NCBI RefSeq assembly: GCF_016863315.1 | Contig: NZ_BOOQ01000059.1 | Location: forward strand, 1-64,000 | Length of the DNA: 64,000 nucleotides | Direction of reading: 5' to 3' | DNA from: Planotetraspora silvatica | GTDB lineage: Bacteria > Actinomycetota > Actinomycetes > Streptosporangiales > Streptosporangiaceae | Shown here: positions 35,128-42,948 of the stretch, in pieces | Position numbering within the stretch: position 1 is the first letter of the stretch | Layout: every line of letters starts with the position of its first letter | Translations under genes and position numbers: made by a program | Notes under the pieces: generated by a model | What the model was told of the DNA's origin: nothing | Database searches by the model: none | The model's input: the letters and a program-made list of their open reading frames with translations, nothing else

Positions 35128-35943
35128 CTACTCGCCGCGGTAGACGGCGGGGCGCTTCTCGCGGAACGCCAGCGATCCCTCCTTGGCGTCCTGCGAGCCG
35201 ATGACCGGCCAGCCGATGGTGTCCGACACCTTGAGCGCCTCCCCCTCCGCCATGCCGAGGGTCTCGCGGTAGGTCCGGAGGATCGCCTGCACGGCGAGCG
35301 GGCCGCAGGCCGCGACCTGGTCGGCCGTCTCGCGGGCGGCCGCCAGCGCCCGGCCGTCCGGCACGACCCGGTTGACCAGCCCCATCGACAGCGCCTCCTG
35401 CGCGCTGATGGCCCGTCCGGTCAGCAGGACGTCCATCGCGAACGCGTAGGGGATCTGGCGCGGCAGCCGTACGGCGCTGCCTCCCATCGGGAACAGCGCC
35501 CGCCGGGCCTCGAACAGGCCGAGGGTCGCCGACTCGGACACGATCCGCAGGTCCGTGCCGACGAGCAACTCCGTGCCGCCCGCCACCGCGTAGCCCTCCA
35601 CCGCGCAGATGATCGGCTTGGTGGGCAGGGCGCCGCTGTCGCGCAGCAGGCCCTTCCAGTGGACGTCGGGGATCTCCTGGGCGCGCTGGAGGACCCGCGG
35701 GTCACCGGACGGCGTGCCCATGGCCTTGAGGTCGGCTCCCGCGCAGAACGTCCCGTTCGCGCCCGTCAGGATGCCCACGCGCACGTCCGGTTCGGCGGAG
35801 ATGTAGGCCCACGCGTCGGCGAGCCCGACCAGCATGTCCATGGAGAGGGCGTTCCTGGCCTCCGGGCGGTCCATCGTGACGACGACGACGTGGCCGTCGC
35901 GCTCGACGCGGCAGTGCGGCGTACTGATTGACAGGAGCTCCAT
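35128..35943 (-). CDS. Enoyl-CoA hydratase/isomerase family (EchA19-like)
   Basis: A 271-aa crotonase that hydrates 2-enoyl-CoAs. The oxyanion-hole region is FCAGADLKAM and the catalytic helix region is AVAGGTELLVGTDLRIVSE. The segments LFPMGGSAVRLPRQIPY, VPDGRALA and the ending DAKEGSLAFREKR closely resemble mycobacterial EchA19, recalled from family knowledge, which acts in cholesterol side-chain beta-oxidation. It is divergent from the acyl-CoA ligase at 36131; a 22-bp palindrome in the gap could control both. Confidence 0.88.
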   Translation of the reverse strand: MELLSISTPHCRVERDGHVVVVTMDRPEARNALSMDMLVGLADAWAYISAEPDVRVGILTGANGTFCAGADLKAMGTPSGDPRVLQRAQEIPDVHWKGLLRDSGALPTKPIICAVEGYAVAGGTELLVGTDLRIVSESATLGLFEARRALFPMGGSAVRLPRQIPYAFAMDVLLTGRAISAQEALSMGLVNRVVPDGRALAAARETADQVAACGPLAVQAILRTYRETLGMAEGEALKVSDTIGWPVIGSQDAKEGSLAFREKRPAVYRGE

Positions 35944-36009
35944 GGAGACTCTCCAAAATTGATCAAGCGATTGCTCGGCAGGGTCGGGCCGGGTTAGTCT
36001 GCGGACTAC

Positions 36010-36031
36010 GAACTAGAACAGATTCTTGTTC
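36010..36031. promoter_or_regulatory. KstR-like palindromic operator
   Basis: A 22-bp imperfect inverted repeat with arms GAACTAGAA and TTCTTGTTC lies between the divergent EchA19-like and acyl-CoA ligase genes. Its CTAGAA-N4-TTCT core has the spacing of KstR sites (TAGAAC-NN-GTTCTA), which control cholesterol genes in mycobacteria and rhodococci. No KstR gene is in the window, so the cognate regulator is inferred. Confidence 0.6.
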
Positions 36032-36130
36032 GTAACCCCCCAGTAATGCCAGGGCTTGTCGATAGAACGAGAACGTGCTTCACTGCGGCGATCCGGGGGA
36101 TGTCAGACGACACCGGGCAAGGGAGTTCCG

Positions 36131-37675
36131 ATGGGCTCGCTGGGTTTCTGGAGGCTTGCGCAGGCGGATCCTGGTTGGATCGCCGCGATCGATCCCGACG
36201 GCGTCGAGTACACGGGTGGGGAGTTGCTCTCCCGGGCCAACCGGCTCGTCCACGGCCTCCGTGAACTCGGCCTGAAGGCCGGAGACGGGATCTGCGGCCT
36301 GATGCCCAACGGCGTGGAGGGGCTCACGCTCTATCTGGCGGCGTTGCAGGCGGGCTGGTACTACACGCCGGTCAACTGGCACCTGACGGGGCCGGAGATC
36401 GCCTACATCCTGGCCGACAGCGAGGCGAAGGCCTTCTTCGCCCACGATCGGTACGCCGTGGAAGCCGTCAGGGCCGCGGAGGAGGTCGAGCCCGAGCGCC
36501 GGTTCTCCTTCGGGGAGATCGACGGCTTCAGGCCGGTCGCGGACCTCACCGCGGGGCAGCCGGACTCCGCTCCCGAGGACCGTACGGCCGGCGCCACGAT
36601 GCACTACACGTCGGGCACGACGGGCCGGCCCAAGGGCGTCAGACGGGCCCTCACCGGGCTGGATCCGGACGACTCGGCGGAGCTCATGACGGGGCTGCTG
36701 GCGTTGTTCGGCATCACCCCGGGGCCGCCCAACGCGCACCTGGTCACCTCGCCGAACTACCACACCGCCGTGACGCAGTTCGGCGGATCGGCCCTGCACA
36801 TGGGCCACACGCTGGTCTATATGGACAAGTGGGATCCGGAGGAGACGCTGCGGCTGTGCGCCAGGTACGGCGTGACCAACTCGCACATGGTCCCCACGCA
36901 CTTCAAGCGGCTGCTCGCGCTGCCCGACGAGGTCAAGTCGAAGTACGACCTCTCCACGCTGCGCTGGATGATCCACGCGGCGGCGCCCTGTCCCGTCCCG
37001 GTCAAGTGGGCGATGTTCGAGTGGTGGGGCGACTGCGTCTACGAGTACTACGCGGCCACGGAAGGCGGCGGCACCCTCGCCACCCCGGACGGCTGGAAGA
37101 AGCATCCTGGCACGGTCGGCACGTCCTGGCCGATCAGTGAACTGCTCATCGTGGACGACGACCACGAGCCCGTTCCCGTGGGGACCCCCGGCACGATCTA
37201 CATGAAGATGGGCGCCGGCCGCTTCGAGTACAAGGGCGACCCCGAGAAGACCGCCGCGAACAGACTCAGGGATTTCTTCACCGTCGGGGACATCGGCTAT
37301 CTCAACGACGAGGGCTACCTGTTCCTGTGCGACCGCAAGGCCGACATGATCATCTCGGGTGGCACCAACATCTACCCGGCCGAGATCGAGAACGAGCTGA
37401 TGGTCCATCCCAAGGTCGCCGACGTCGCCGTCTTCGGCATCCCCGACGACGAGTGGGGTGAGCAGATCAAGGCGGTCATCGAGCCCATGCCCGGCAACGA
37501 CCCCGGGCCCGAGCTCGCCGCGGAGATCCTCGGGACGCTCGAAGGCCGGCTGTCGCGGATGAAGTGGCCCAAGACCGTCGACTTCATCGAGGACATGCCG
37601 CGCGAGCCGAACGGCAAGCTCCTCAAGCGCAAACTCCGTGACCCGTACTGGGAGGGCCGTGACCGTGCCATCTGA
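36131..37675 (+). CDS. Acyl-CoA synthetase (AMP-binding, FadD type)
   Basis: A 514-aa ANL-superfamily ligase that activates a carboxylic acid to its CoA thioester through an acyl-AMP. The P-loop-like motif is MHYTSGTTGRPKGV, the A5-type motif is YEYYAATEGGG, and the hinge and C-terminal segments are DRKADMIISGGTNIYPAEIE and PREPNGKLLKR, whose last lysines complete the active site. ATG 36131 has GGGAG 6 bp upstream. It opens a run of five genes that looks like a steroid side-chain catabolic operon; the next gene overlaps its end by 11 bp. The substrate is likely a steroid or branched acyl acid, by context only. Confidence 0.9.
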   Translation: MGSLGFWRLAQADPGWIAAIDPDGVEYTGGELLSRANRLVHGLRELGLKAGDGICGLMPNGVEGLTLYLAALQAGWYYTPVNWHLTGPEIAYILADSEAKAFFAHDRYAVEAVRAAEEVEPERRFSFGEIDGFRPVADLTAGQPDSAPEDRTAGATMHYTSGTTGRPKGVRRALTGLDPDDSAELMTGLLALFGITPGPPNAHLVTSPNYHTAVTQFGGSALHMGHTLVYMDKWDPEETLRLCARYGVTNSHMVPTHFKRLLALPDEVKSKYDLSTLRWMIHAAAPCPVPVKWAMFEWWGDCVYEYYAATEGGGTLATPDGWKKHPGTVGTSWPISELLIVDDDHEPVPVGTPGTIYMKMGAGRFEYKGDPEKTAANRLRDFFTVGDIGYLNDEGYLFLCDRKADMIISGGTNIYPAEIENELMVHPKVADVAVFGIPDDEWGEQIKAVIEPMPGNDPGPELAAEILGTLEGRLSRMKWPKTVDFIEDMPREPNGKLLKRKLRDPYWEGRDRAI

Positions 37676-38567
37676 ACCGCTGGTCGCCGAGCACGCACTC
37701 GAGTTCCCCGGTGGGTACACGCGGACGACGGGGCCGGTGATCGGGCGCTTCCTGACGGAGCTGCGCGACGGCCGCATCGTCGGCGTGCGCACCGCCGAAG
37801 GCCGGGTGCTCGTGCCGCCGCTGGAATACGAACCGGAGACGGGGGAGCCGGTGACCGGCGACTACGTCGAGGTCGGCCCGGCCGGAACCGTGATGAGCTG
37901 GGCCTGGGTCGAGTCGCCGAGGAAGGGCCATCCGCTGGACCGGCCGTTCGCCTGGGCGCTGATCAAGCTGGACGGCGCGGACACGGCGCTGGTCCACGCG
38001 GTCGGCGCCGACGATGCCAAGGCGATGCGCCCGGGGCTGCGCGTCCGTCCCCGGTGGAAGCCGGAGGCGGACCGCATCGGCCACATAACCGATATTTCGT
38101 GCTTTGTTCCTGAAGTGACCGCGATGGTCGCGCCCATCCGCATGGAGTACCGCGTCCGGCCGGGCCGGTCGCTCAGCCGATTCCTGGAGGGTGTCCGCGA
38201 CGGCGTCTTCCTGGCCGGGCGCTGCACGCACTGCGACAAGGTCTACGTGCCCTTCCGGACGTCGTGCCCCGAGTGCGGCTCGGCGATCTCCGAAGAGGTC
38301 GAGCTGCCCGACACCGGCACCGTGACCACCTTCGCGATCAACAACCTCCCCGACCCGCGGGCGCCCGAGGTGCCCTTCGTGTCGGCCTACATCCAGCTCG
38401 ACGGGGCGGACGTCCCGATGATCGCGCTGGTGGCCGACGTGCCCGCACACGAGGTGCGTCAGGGCATGCGCGTCAGGGCCGTCTGGGCGCCGCCGGAGGA
38501 ACGCACGTTGTCGATGGCCAACATCCGCTGGTTCGCCCCCACGGGCGAGCCGGACGTCGAGCTGTGA
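37665..38567 (+). CDS. Two-part DUF35 OB-fold protein (Rv3521/ChsH2-like)
   Basis: A 300-aa protein whose N-terminal half is an OB-fold-like domain and whose C-terminal half is a DUF35 rubredoxin-like zinc ribbon plus OB fold (CTHCDKVYVPFRTSCPECG, four zinc cysteines at ~187-206). Such proteins bind acyl-CoA and pair with SCP2-thiolase-fold partners, as ChsH2 does with the Ltp2 aldolase. The size and place before two thiolase-fold genes match mycobacterial Rv3521-ltp4-ltp3. GTG 37665 is 8 bp after GGAGGG; GTG 37659 is too close. It overlaps the upstream ligase by 11 bp. Confidence 0.87.
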   Translation: MPSEPLVAEHALEFPGGYTRTTGPVIGRFLTELRDGRIVGVRTAEGRVLVPPLEYEPETGEPVTGDYVEVGPAGTVMSWAWVESPRKGHPLDRPFAWALIKLDGADTALVHAVGADDAKAMRPGLRVRPRWKPEADRIGHITDISCFVPEVTAMVAPIRMEYRVRPGRSLSRFLEGVRDGVFLAGRCTHCDKVYVPFRTSCPECGSAISEEVELPDTGTVTTFAINNLPDPRAPEVPFVSAYIQLDGADVPMIALVADVPAHEVRQGMRVRAVWAPPEERTLSMANIRWFAPTGEPDVEL

Positions 38568-38580
38568 GGGGAGGAGCCGT

Positions 38581-39600
38581 ATGCGTGAGGTGGCGGTCAT
38601 CGCCTTCGCCCAGACCGAGCACACCGACCACGACGAGGGACTGACCGACTTCGAGCTGATCCACCCGGTGATCCAGGAGGTCAAGGAACGGTCCGGCCTG
38701 TCGAGGTTCGGGTTCACCTGCTCGGGGAGCTGTGACTACCTGGCCGGTGCGCCGTTCTCCTTCGTCTCCGCGCTGGACGCCCTCGGCGCCTGGCCGCCGA
38801 TCTCGGAGAGCCACGTCGAGATGGACGCGGCGTGGGCCCTGTACGAGGCCTGGGTGCGGCTCCAGCACGGGGACGTCGACTCGGCGCTGGTCTACGGCTT
38901 CGGCAAGTCGTCCATGGGCGACCTCCGGGAGATCATGACCCTGCAGCTCGACCCGTACTATCTCGCGCCGCTCGGTCTCGACCAGGTCTCCTTCGCCGCC
39001 CTGCAGGCGAGCGCGTACGGCGCGGGCCGGGCCGAGCTCGACGAGATCGTACGGCGCAGCCGCGCGGACGGCCGGAACAACCCCCGCGCCCTCGACCTCG
39101 ACGACCCCTCCGGGGAGGAGTTCGCGGTCCAGCCGCTCAGGCCGTACGACGTGGCGCCGATCACCGACGGCGCCGCGGCGATCGTGCTGGCCGCGGGCGA
39201 CCTCGCACGAGAGCTTGCGGAGCGTCCCGCCTGGATCACGGGCATCGCCCACCGGATCGAGCCCCACTACCTCGGCATGCGTGATCTCACGCGGTCGCCG
39301 TCCGCGGAGGCTGCCGGCCGGGCGGCCGGGGTCGGCAAGGGGCCGGTCGACGTCGCGGAGCTGCACGCCCAGTTCAGCCATGAGGAGCTCATCCTCCGCG
39401 AGGCGCTCGAGTTGCCGGCGGAGACCGTGGTCAACCCCTCGGGCGGCCCGCTGGCGGCCAACCCCGTCATGGCGACGGGGCTGATCCGCATCGGCGAGGC
39501 CGCGGCGCGGATCCTCGACGGCGGCGCGGGCCGTACCGTCGCCCACGCCACGTCGGGCCCCTGCCTCCAGCACAACCTCGTAACCGTCCTGGAGGCCTGA
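38581..39600 (+). CDS. Thiolase-fold lipid-transfer protein (Ltp4-like)
   Basis: A 339-aa SCP2-thiolase-superfamily protein. The fold is shown by REVAVIAFAQTEH at the start, a nucleophile-elbow region without a cysteine at the usual site (SESHVEMDAAWALYEA) and the later VVNPSGGPLAANPVMATGL. Absence of the thiolase Cys suggests a retro-aldolase or structural partner rather than a true thiolase, as for steroid side-chain aldolases of the Ltp2 type. It starts 13 bp after the DUF35 gene behind GGGGAGGAG. The next gene is 156 bp away across a repeat array. Confidence 0.87.
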   Translation: MREVAVIAFAQTEHTDHDEGLTDFELIHPVIQEVKERSGLSRFGFTCSGSCDYLAGAPFSFVSALDALGAWPPISESHVEMDAAWALYEAWVRLQHGDVDSALVYGFGKSSMGDLREIMTLQLDPYYLAPLGLDQVSFAALQASAYGAGRAELDEIVRRSRADGRNNPRALDLDDPSGEEFAVQPLRPYDVAPITDGAAAIVLAAGDLARELAERPAWITGIAHRIEPHYLGMRDLTRSPSAEAAGRAAGVGKGPVDVAELHAQFSHEELILREALELPAETVVNPSGGPLAANPVMATGLIRIGEAAARILDGGAGRTVAHATSGPCLQHNLVTVLEA

Positions 39601-39625
39601 ACCCCCATGCCCCCCACTTTTCGCC

Positions 39626-39743
39626 GTGATCATGCACAGGTTCGTGATCAGGCCGTCCCACCTGCGAAAACCCCTGGCGTGATCATGCGCAAGTTCGCGA
39701 ATTCACGCCCTGAGCTGGGAAGTCGTCGATCGTGATCATGCAA
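39626..39743 (+). repeat. 53-bp phased repeat array A (three forward units)
   Basis: The core GTGATCATGC recurs at 39626, 39679 and 39732, exactly 53 bp apart, in the gap between the ltp4-like and ltp3-like genes. Units 1 and 2 keep TTCG at unit positions 16-19 and CACCTG/GAGCTG at 34-39. Unit 3 is cut short by the GTG start of the downstream gene at 39757. No reverse arm is present. Same unit as the arrays at 42538 and 48326. Confidence 0.93.
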
Positions 39744-39756
39744 TCGAGGTGCTGCC

Positions 39757-40905
39757 GTGGGTAACCGTTGTGCCGTCATCGGCGTCGGCCAGACGCGCTA
39801 CCAGACCAGGCGGCGTGACGTCTCCATCGCCGGCCTGGTCAGGGAGGCCGCCCTCCGTGCACTGGAGGACGCGGGCCTGACGTTCAAGGACATCGACGCC
39901 GTCGTGATCGGCAAGGCCCCCGACCTGTTCGAGGGCGTGATGATGCCCGAGGCGTACCTCGCGGACGCCCTGGGCGCGGCGGGCAAGCCGATGACGCGCG
40001 TGCACACCGCGGGATCGGTCGGCGGGTCGACGGCGCTGGTCGGGGCCTCGCTCATCCAGGGCGGCGTGCACGACCGGGTGCTCGTCGTCGCCTTCGAGAA
40101 GCAGTCGGAGTCGAACGCGACCTGGGCCCTGTCCACGCACCTGCCGTTCAACGCCTCGCTGGTCGTCGGCGCGGGCGGGTACTTCGCGCCGCACATCCGC
40201 GAGTACATGCGCAGATCGGCCGCGCCCGACCACATCGGCACGCTGGTCGCGGTCAAGGACCGGCAGAACGCCCTGAAGAATCCCTACGCCCACCTGCGGA
40301 TCCCCGGGATCAACCGGCAGATGGTCGAGTCGACCCCGATGTTGTGGGAGCCGATCCGCTATCTGGAGACCTGCCCGTCGTCGGACGGCGCCTGCGCGAT
40401 GGTGCTCGCCTCCGAGGACAAGGTGACCGGGACGCCCGCCTGGGTGCACGGCACGGCCATGCGGTCCGAGCCGATGGCCCGGGCCGATCGCGACACGGTG
40501 AGCCCCCAGGCCGGCAAGGACTGCGCGGCAGATGTCTACCGCCAGGCCGGCATCACCGATCCGCGCAGGGAGATCGACGTCGCCGAGGTCTATGTGCCCT
40601 TCTCGTGGTACGAGCCGATGTGGCTGGAGAACCTCGGCTTCGCCCCCGAAGGCGAGGGATGGAAGCTCACCGAGGCCGGCAGCACGGCCCTCGACGGCGA
40701 CATCCCGTGGAACGCCTCAGGCGGCGTGCTGTCCTCCAACCCCATCGGCGCCTCCGGCCTGATCCGGTTCGCGGAGGCGGCACAGCAGGTCAGAGGCATG
40801 GCTGGTGAGCATCAGGTCGACGGCGCCCGTACGGCCCTCGGCCACGCCTACGGCGGAGGGGCGCAATTCTTCGCCATGTGGATCGTCGGAGCGCAAAAAC
40901 CCTGA
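39757..40905 (+). CDS. Thiolase-fold lipid-transfer protein (Ltp3-like)
   Basis: A 382-aa SCP2-thiolase-superfamily protein. It shows CAVIGVGQTRYQTRR at the N-terminus, MTRVHTAGSVGGSTALVGAS where thiolases place the nucleophilic Cys (none here), EVYVPFSWYEPMW, and the C-terminal glycine-rich SSNPIGASGLIRF and ALGHAYGGGAQFF. With the ltp4-like and DUF35 genes it matches the mycobacterial Rv3521-ltp4-ltp3 order. These proteins probably form a complex that cleaves the steroid side chain; that role is inferred. GTG start, 14 bp after the core of the third array A unit. Confidence 0.88.
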   Translation: MGNRCAVIGVGQTRYQTRRRDVSIAGLVREAALRALEDAGLTFKDIDAVVIGKAPDLFEGVMMPEAYLADALGAAGKPMTRVHTAGSVGGSTALVGASLIQGGVHDRVLVVAFEKQSESNATWALSTHLPFNASLVVGAGGYFAPHIREYMRRSAAPDHIGTLVAVKDRQNALKNPYAHLRIPGINRQMVESTPMLWEPIRYLETCPSSDGACAMVLASEDKVTGTPAWVHGTAMRSEPMARADRDTVSPQAGKDCAADVYRQAGITDPRREIDVAEVYVPFSWYEPMWLENLGFAPEGEGWKLTEAGSTALDGDIPWNASGGVLSSNPIGASGLIRFAEAAQQVRGMAGEHQVDGARTALGHAYGGGAQFFAMWIVGAQKP

Positions 40906-40936
40906 TCGGCCAGGCCCCGGGAGAGAGGTCCCTCGT

Positions 40937-42541
40937 ATGGAGTTCAATCACGCCGACCTTTTCGAAGGGTTCGCGGACACGATCGGGGACCGGGTGGCCG
41001 TCGTCTGCGGCGACACCCGTATGACATACGCCGAACTCGACGCACAGGCCAACCGCCTCGCCCATCACCTGGCCGCCCAGGGTGTACGGCGCGGGCAACA
41101 CGTCGGGATCCAGCTCTACAACGGGCTGGAGTACATCACCGCGCTGCTCGCGGCGCTGAAGATCCGGGCCGTGCCCGTGAATGTGAACTACCGCTATGTC
41201 GAGGCGGAACTGGTCTACCTCTATCGCGACTCCGACATCGTGGCGTTGCTGTTCGACGTCGAGTTCGACGGCCGCGTCGCCGCCGCCGCTCCCGAAGCTC
41301 CCGCGCTGCGTCACCTCATCGCCGTCGGCGGCGACTCCGCCATCTCGGAGGCCGTGCCGTACGGCGAGGCCCTGGAAGCGCAACCGGCGACGCGAGGGTT
41401 CGAACCGCGGACCGGCGAGGACATCTACATCATCTACACCGGTGGGACCACCGGCATGCCCAAGGGCGTGATGTGGCGGGTCGAGGACCTGTTCATGGCG
41501 TTCGGCGGGGGCAACCCGTACGGCGCGCCGCTGGAGACGCCGGAGTCGGTCATCGAGCAGGCGCGCAACGCCAACCCGATCGTCATGATGGCCGCGCCGC
41601 CGCTGATGCACGGCGCGGCGCAGATGGGGACGTTCCTGTGTTGGTGCATGGGCTCCACCATGGTCTACGTCCGCAAGTTCGACCCGGTCGCCGTGTTGCG
41701 GGCGATCGAGCGCGAGAAGGTCCTCAGTATCAACATCACCGGCGACGCGATGGCCCGTCCGCTGGCCGAGGAGATCGCCACCGGGGCGTACGACCTGTCC
41801 TCGCTCGCCGTCGTCAGCTCGACGGGGGCGATCCTCAGCGGCACGGTCCGGGCGCGGCTGCAGGAGTTGCTGCCGCACTCGATGATCATGGACAGCTTCG
41901 GGTCGACGGAGTCCGGCTTCACGGCGTCGGGAGTCGCGGGGTCGACTCCGGAGGCCGGTCTGAAGTACCAGCCCAAGGCCGATGCGGGCATCGCCGTACT
42001 GGACGAGAAGCTCAGGCCCGTCGAGCCGGGCTCGGGAGTCATGGGAATGGTCGCGAGGTCGGGGCGCATCGCCTTCGGGTACTACAACGACCCGGACAAG
42101 ACCGAGCGGACGTTCGTGACTGACGGCGAGGGCATCAAATGGCTGCTGTCGGGCGACATGGCCATGGTGGAAGAAGACGGGACGATCCAGATCTTCGGCC
42201 GGGGCTCGCAGTGCATCAACACCGGCGGGGAGAAGGTCTTCCCCGAGGAGGTCGAGGCGGTGCTGAAGGGGCATCCATCGGTTTTCGACGCCGTCGTCAC
42301 CGGGATACCGGACGACCGCTGGGGCTCCCGTGTGGCGGCCGTGGTCCAGCCGTATGAGGGGACCGCTCCCGTGTGGGAGGAACTGGACACCCACTGCCGG
42401 GAGAGGTTGTCGGGGTACAAGGTGCCGCGAACGTATGCGTTCGTGGAGGAAGTACTCCGGTCGCCGGCCGGCAAGGCCGACTACCGATGGGCCAAGCAGA
42501 TCGCCCAATCCGCCACCACCCCACCCCCCACCCCGGCGTGA
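40937..42541 (+). CDS. FadD19-like acyl-CoA synthetase
   Basis: A 534-aa ANL ligase. The adenylate motif is IIYTGGTTGMPKGV, with MDSFGSTESGF, RGSQCINTGGEKVFPEEVE and a C-terminal SPAGKADYRWAK carrying the catalytic lysine. The N-terminal part (MTYAELDAQANRLAHHL, PVNVNYRYVEAELVYLY) closely resembles mycobacterial FadD19, which activates steroid side chains such as the C24-branched or cholestenoic acids. ATG 40937 lies 31 bp after the ltp3-like gene and closes the catabolic run. Its TGA stop is formed from the first four bases (GTGA) of the first unit of array B. Confidence 0.9.
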   Translation: MEFNHADLFEGFADTIGDRVAVVCGDTRMTYAELDAQANRLAHHLAAQGVRRGQHVGIQLYNGLEYITALLAALKIRAVPVNVNYRYVEAELVYLYRDSDIVALLFDVEFDGRVAAAAPEAPALRHLIAVGGDSAISEAVPYGEALEAQPATRGFEPRTGEDIYIIYTGGTTGMPKGVMWRVEDLFMAFGGGNPYGAPLETPESVIEQARNANPIVMMAAPPLMHGAAQMGTFLCWCMGSTMVYVRKFDPVAVLRAIEREKVLSINITGDAMARPLAEEIATGAYDLSSLAVVSSTGAILSGTVRARLQELLPHSMIMDSFGSTESGFTASGVAGSTPEAGLKYQPKADAGIAVLDEKLRPVEPGSGVMGMVARSGRIAFGYYNDPDKTERTFVTDGEGIKWLLSGDMAMVEEDGTIQIFGRGSQCINTGGEKVFPEEVEAVLKGHPSVFDAVVTGIPDDRWGSRVAAVVQPYEGTAPVWEELDTHCRERLSGYKVPRTYAFVEEVLRSPAGKADYRWAKQIAQSATTPPPTPA

Positions 42542-42939
42542 TCATGCACAGGTTCGTCCGCATGCCCGTTGGCCAGCGCGAACACCGGCCGTGATCATGC
42601 ACGGGTTCGGTGGGGTGGCGTCTGGTCAGCGGGTTCTCGGTTCGTGATCATGCACGGATTCGGGGAAACGTCGGCCGACCAGGGGTTTCGTCGTTCGTGA
42701 TCATGCAATGCCGACTTGCATGATCACGAAGTGTGTACGGCCAGCTGGTCGCGGGTTTGCGCGAATGTGCGCATGATCACGAACTGAATCAGCGCAGGTC
42801 GTCCGGCCAATCAGCGAAAGTGTGCATGATCACGGCCGGTGTTTGCGCTGGTCAGGCCGGCAATCTCCGAACCTGTGCATGATCACGCCCGGGGGAGTGG
42901 CAGGTCAGGGGGTGCCTCGTCGAACCCGTGCATGATCAC
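42538..42939. repeat. 53-bp phased inverted repeat array B (4 forward + 5 reverse)
   Basis: Forward cores (GTGATCATGCAC or one-base variants) start at 42538, 42591, 42644 and 42697. Reverse cores end at 42727, 42780, 42833, 42886 and 42939. Every step is exactly 53 bp. Within each unit positions 1-12 (core), 16-19 (TTCG) and 34-39 (mostly GACCTG or GACCAG) are conserved and the rest vary freely. The first four reverse units mirror the forward ones about 42712; the fifth is extra. The array fills the 407 bp between two convergent genes, overlapping the stop of one. The centre is a perfect 15-bp stem with a 7-nt loop (42694-42730). No gene is seen here. Confidence 0.96.
42694..42730. terminator. 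Central hairpin of array B, bidirectional terminator candidate
   Basis: TTCGTGATCATGCAA at 42694-42708 and its exact complement at 42716-42730 enclose a 7-nt loop. It stands midway between convergent genes, so it could end both transcripts, though it lacks a U-tract and is AT-richer than the other terminators here. Confidence 0.5.
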
Positions 42940-42948
42940 GGCGGGTGA

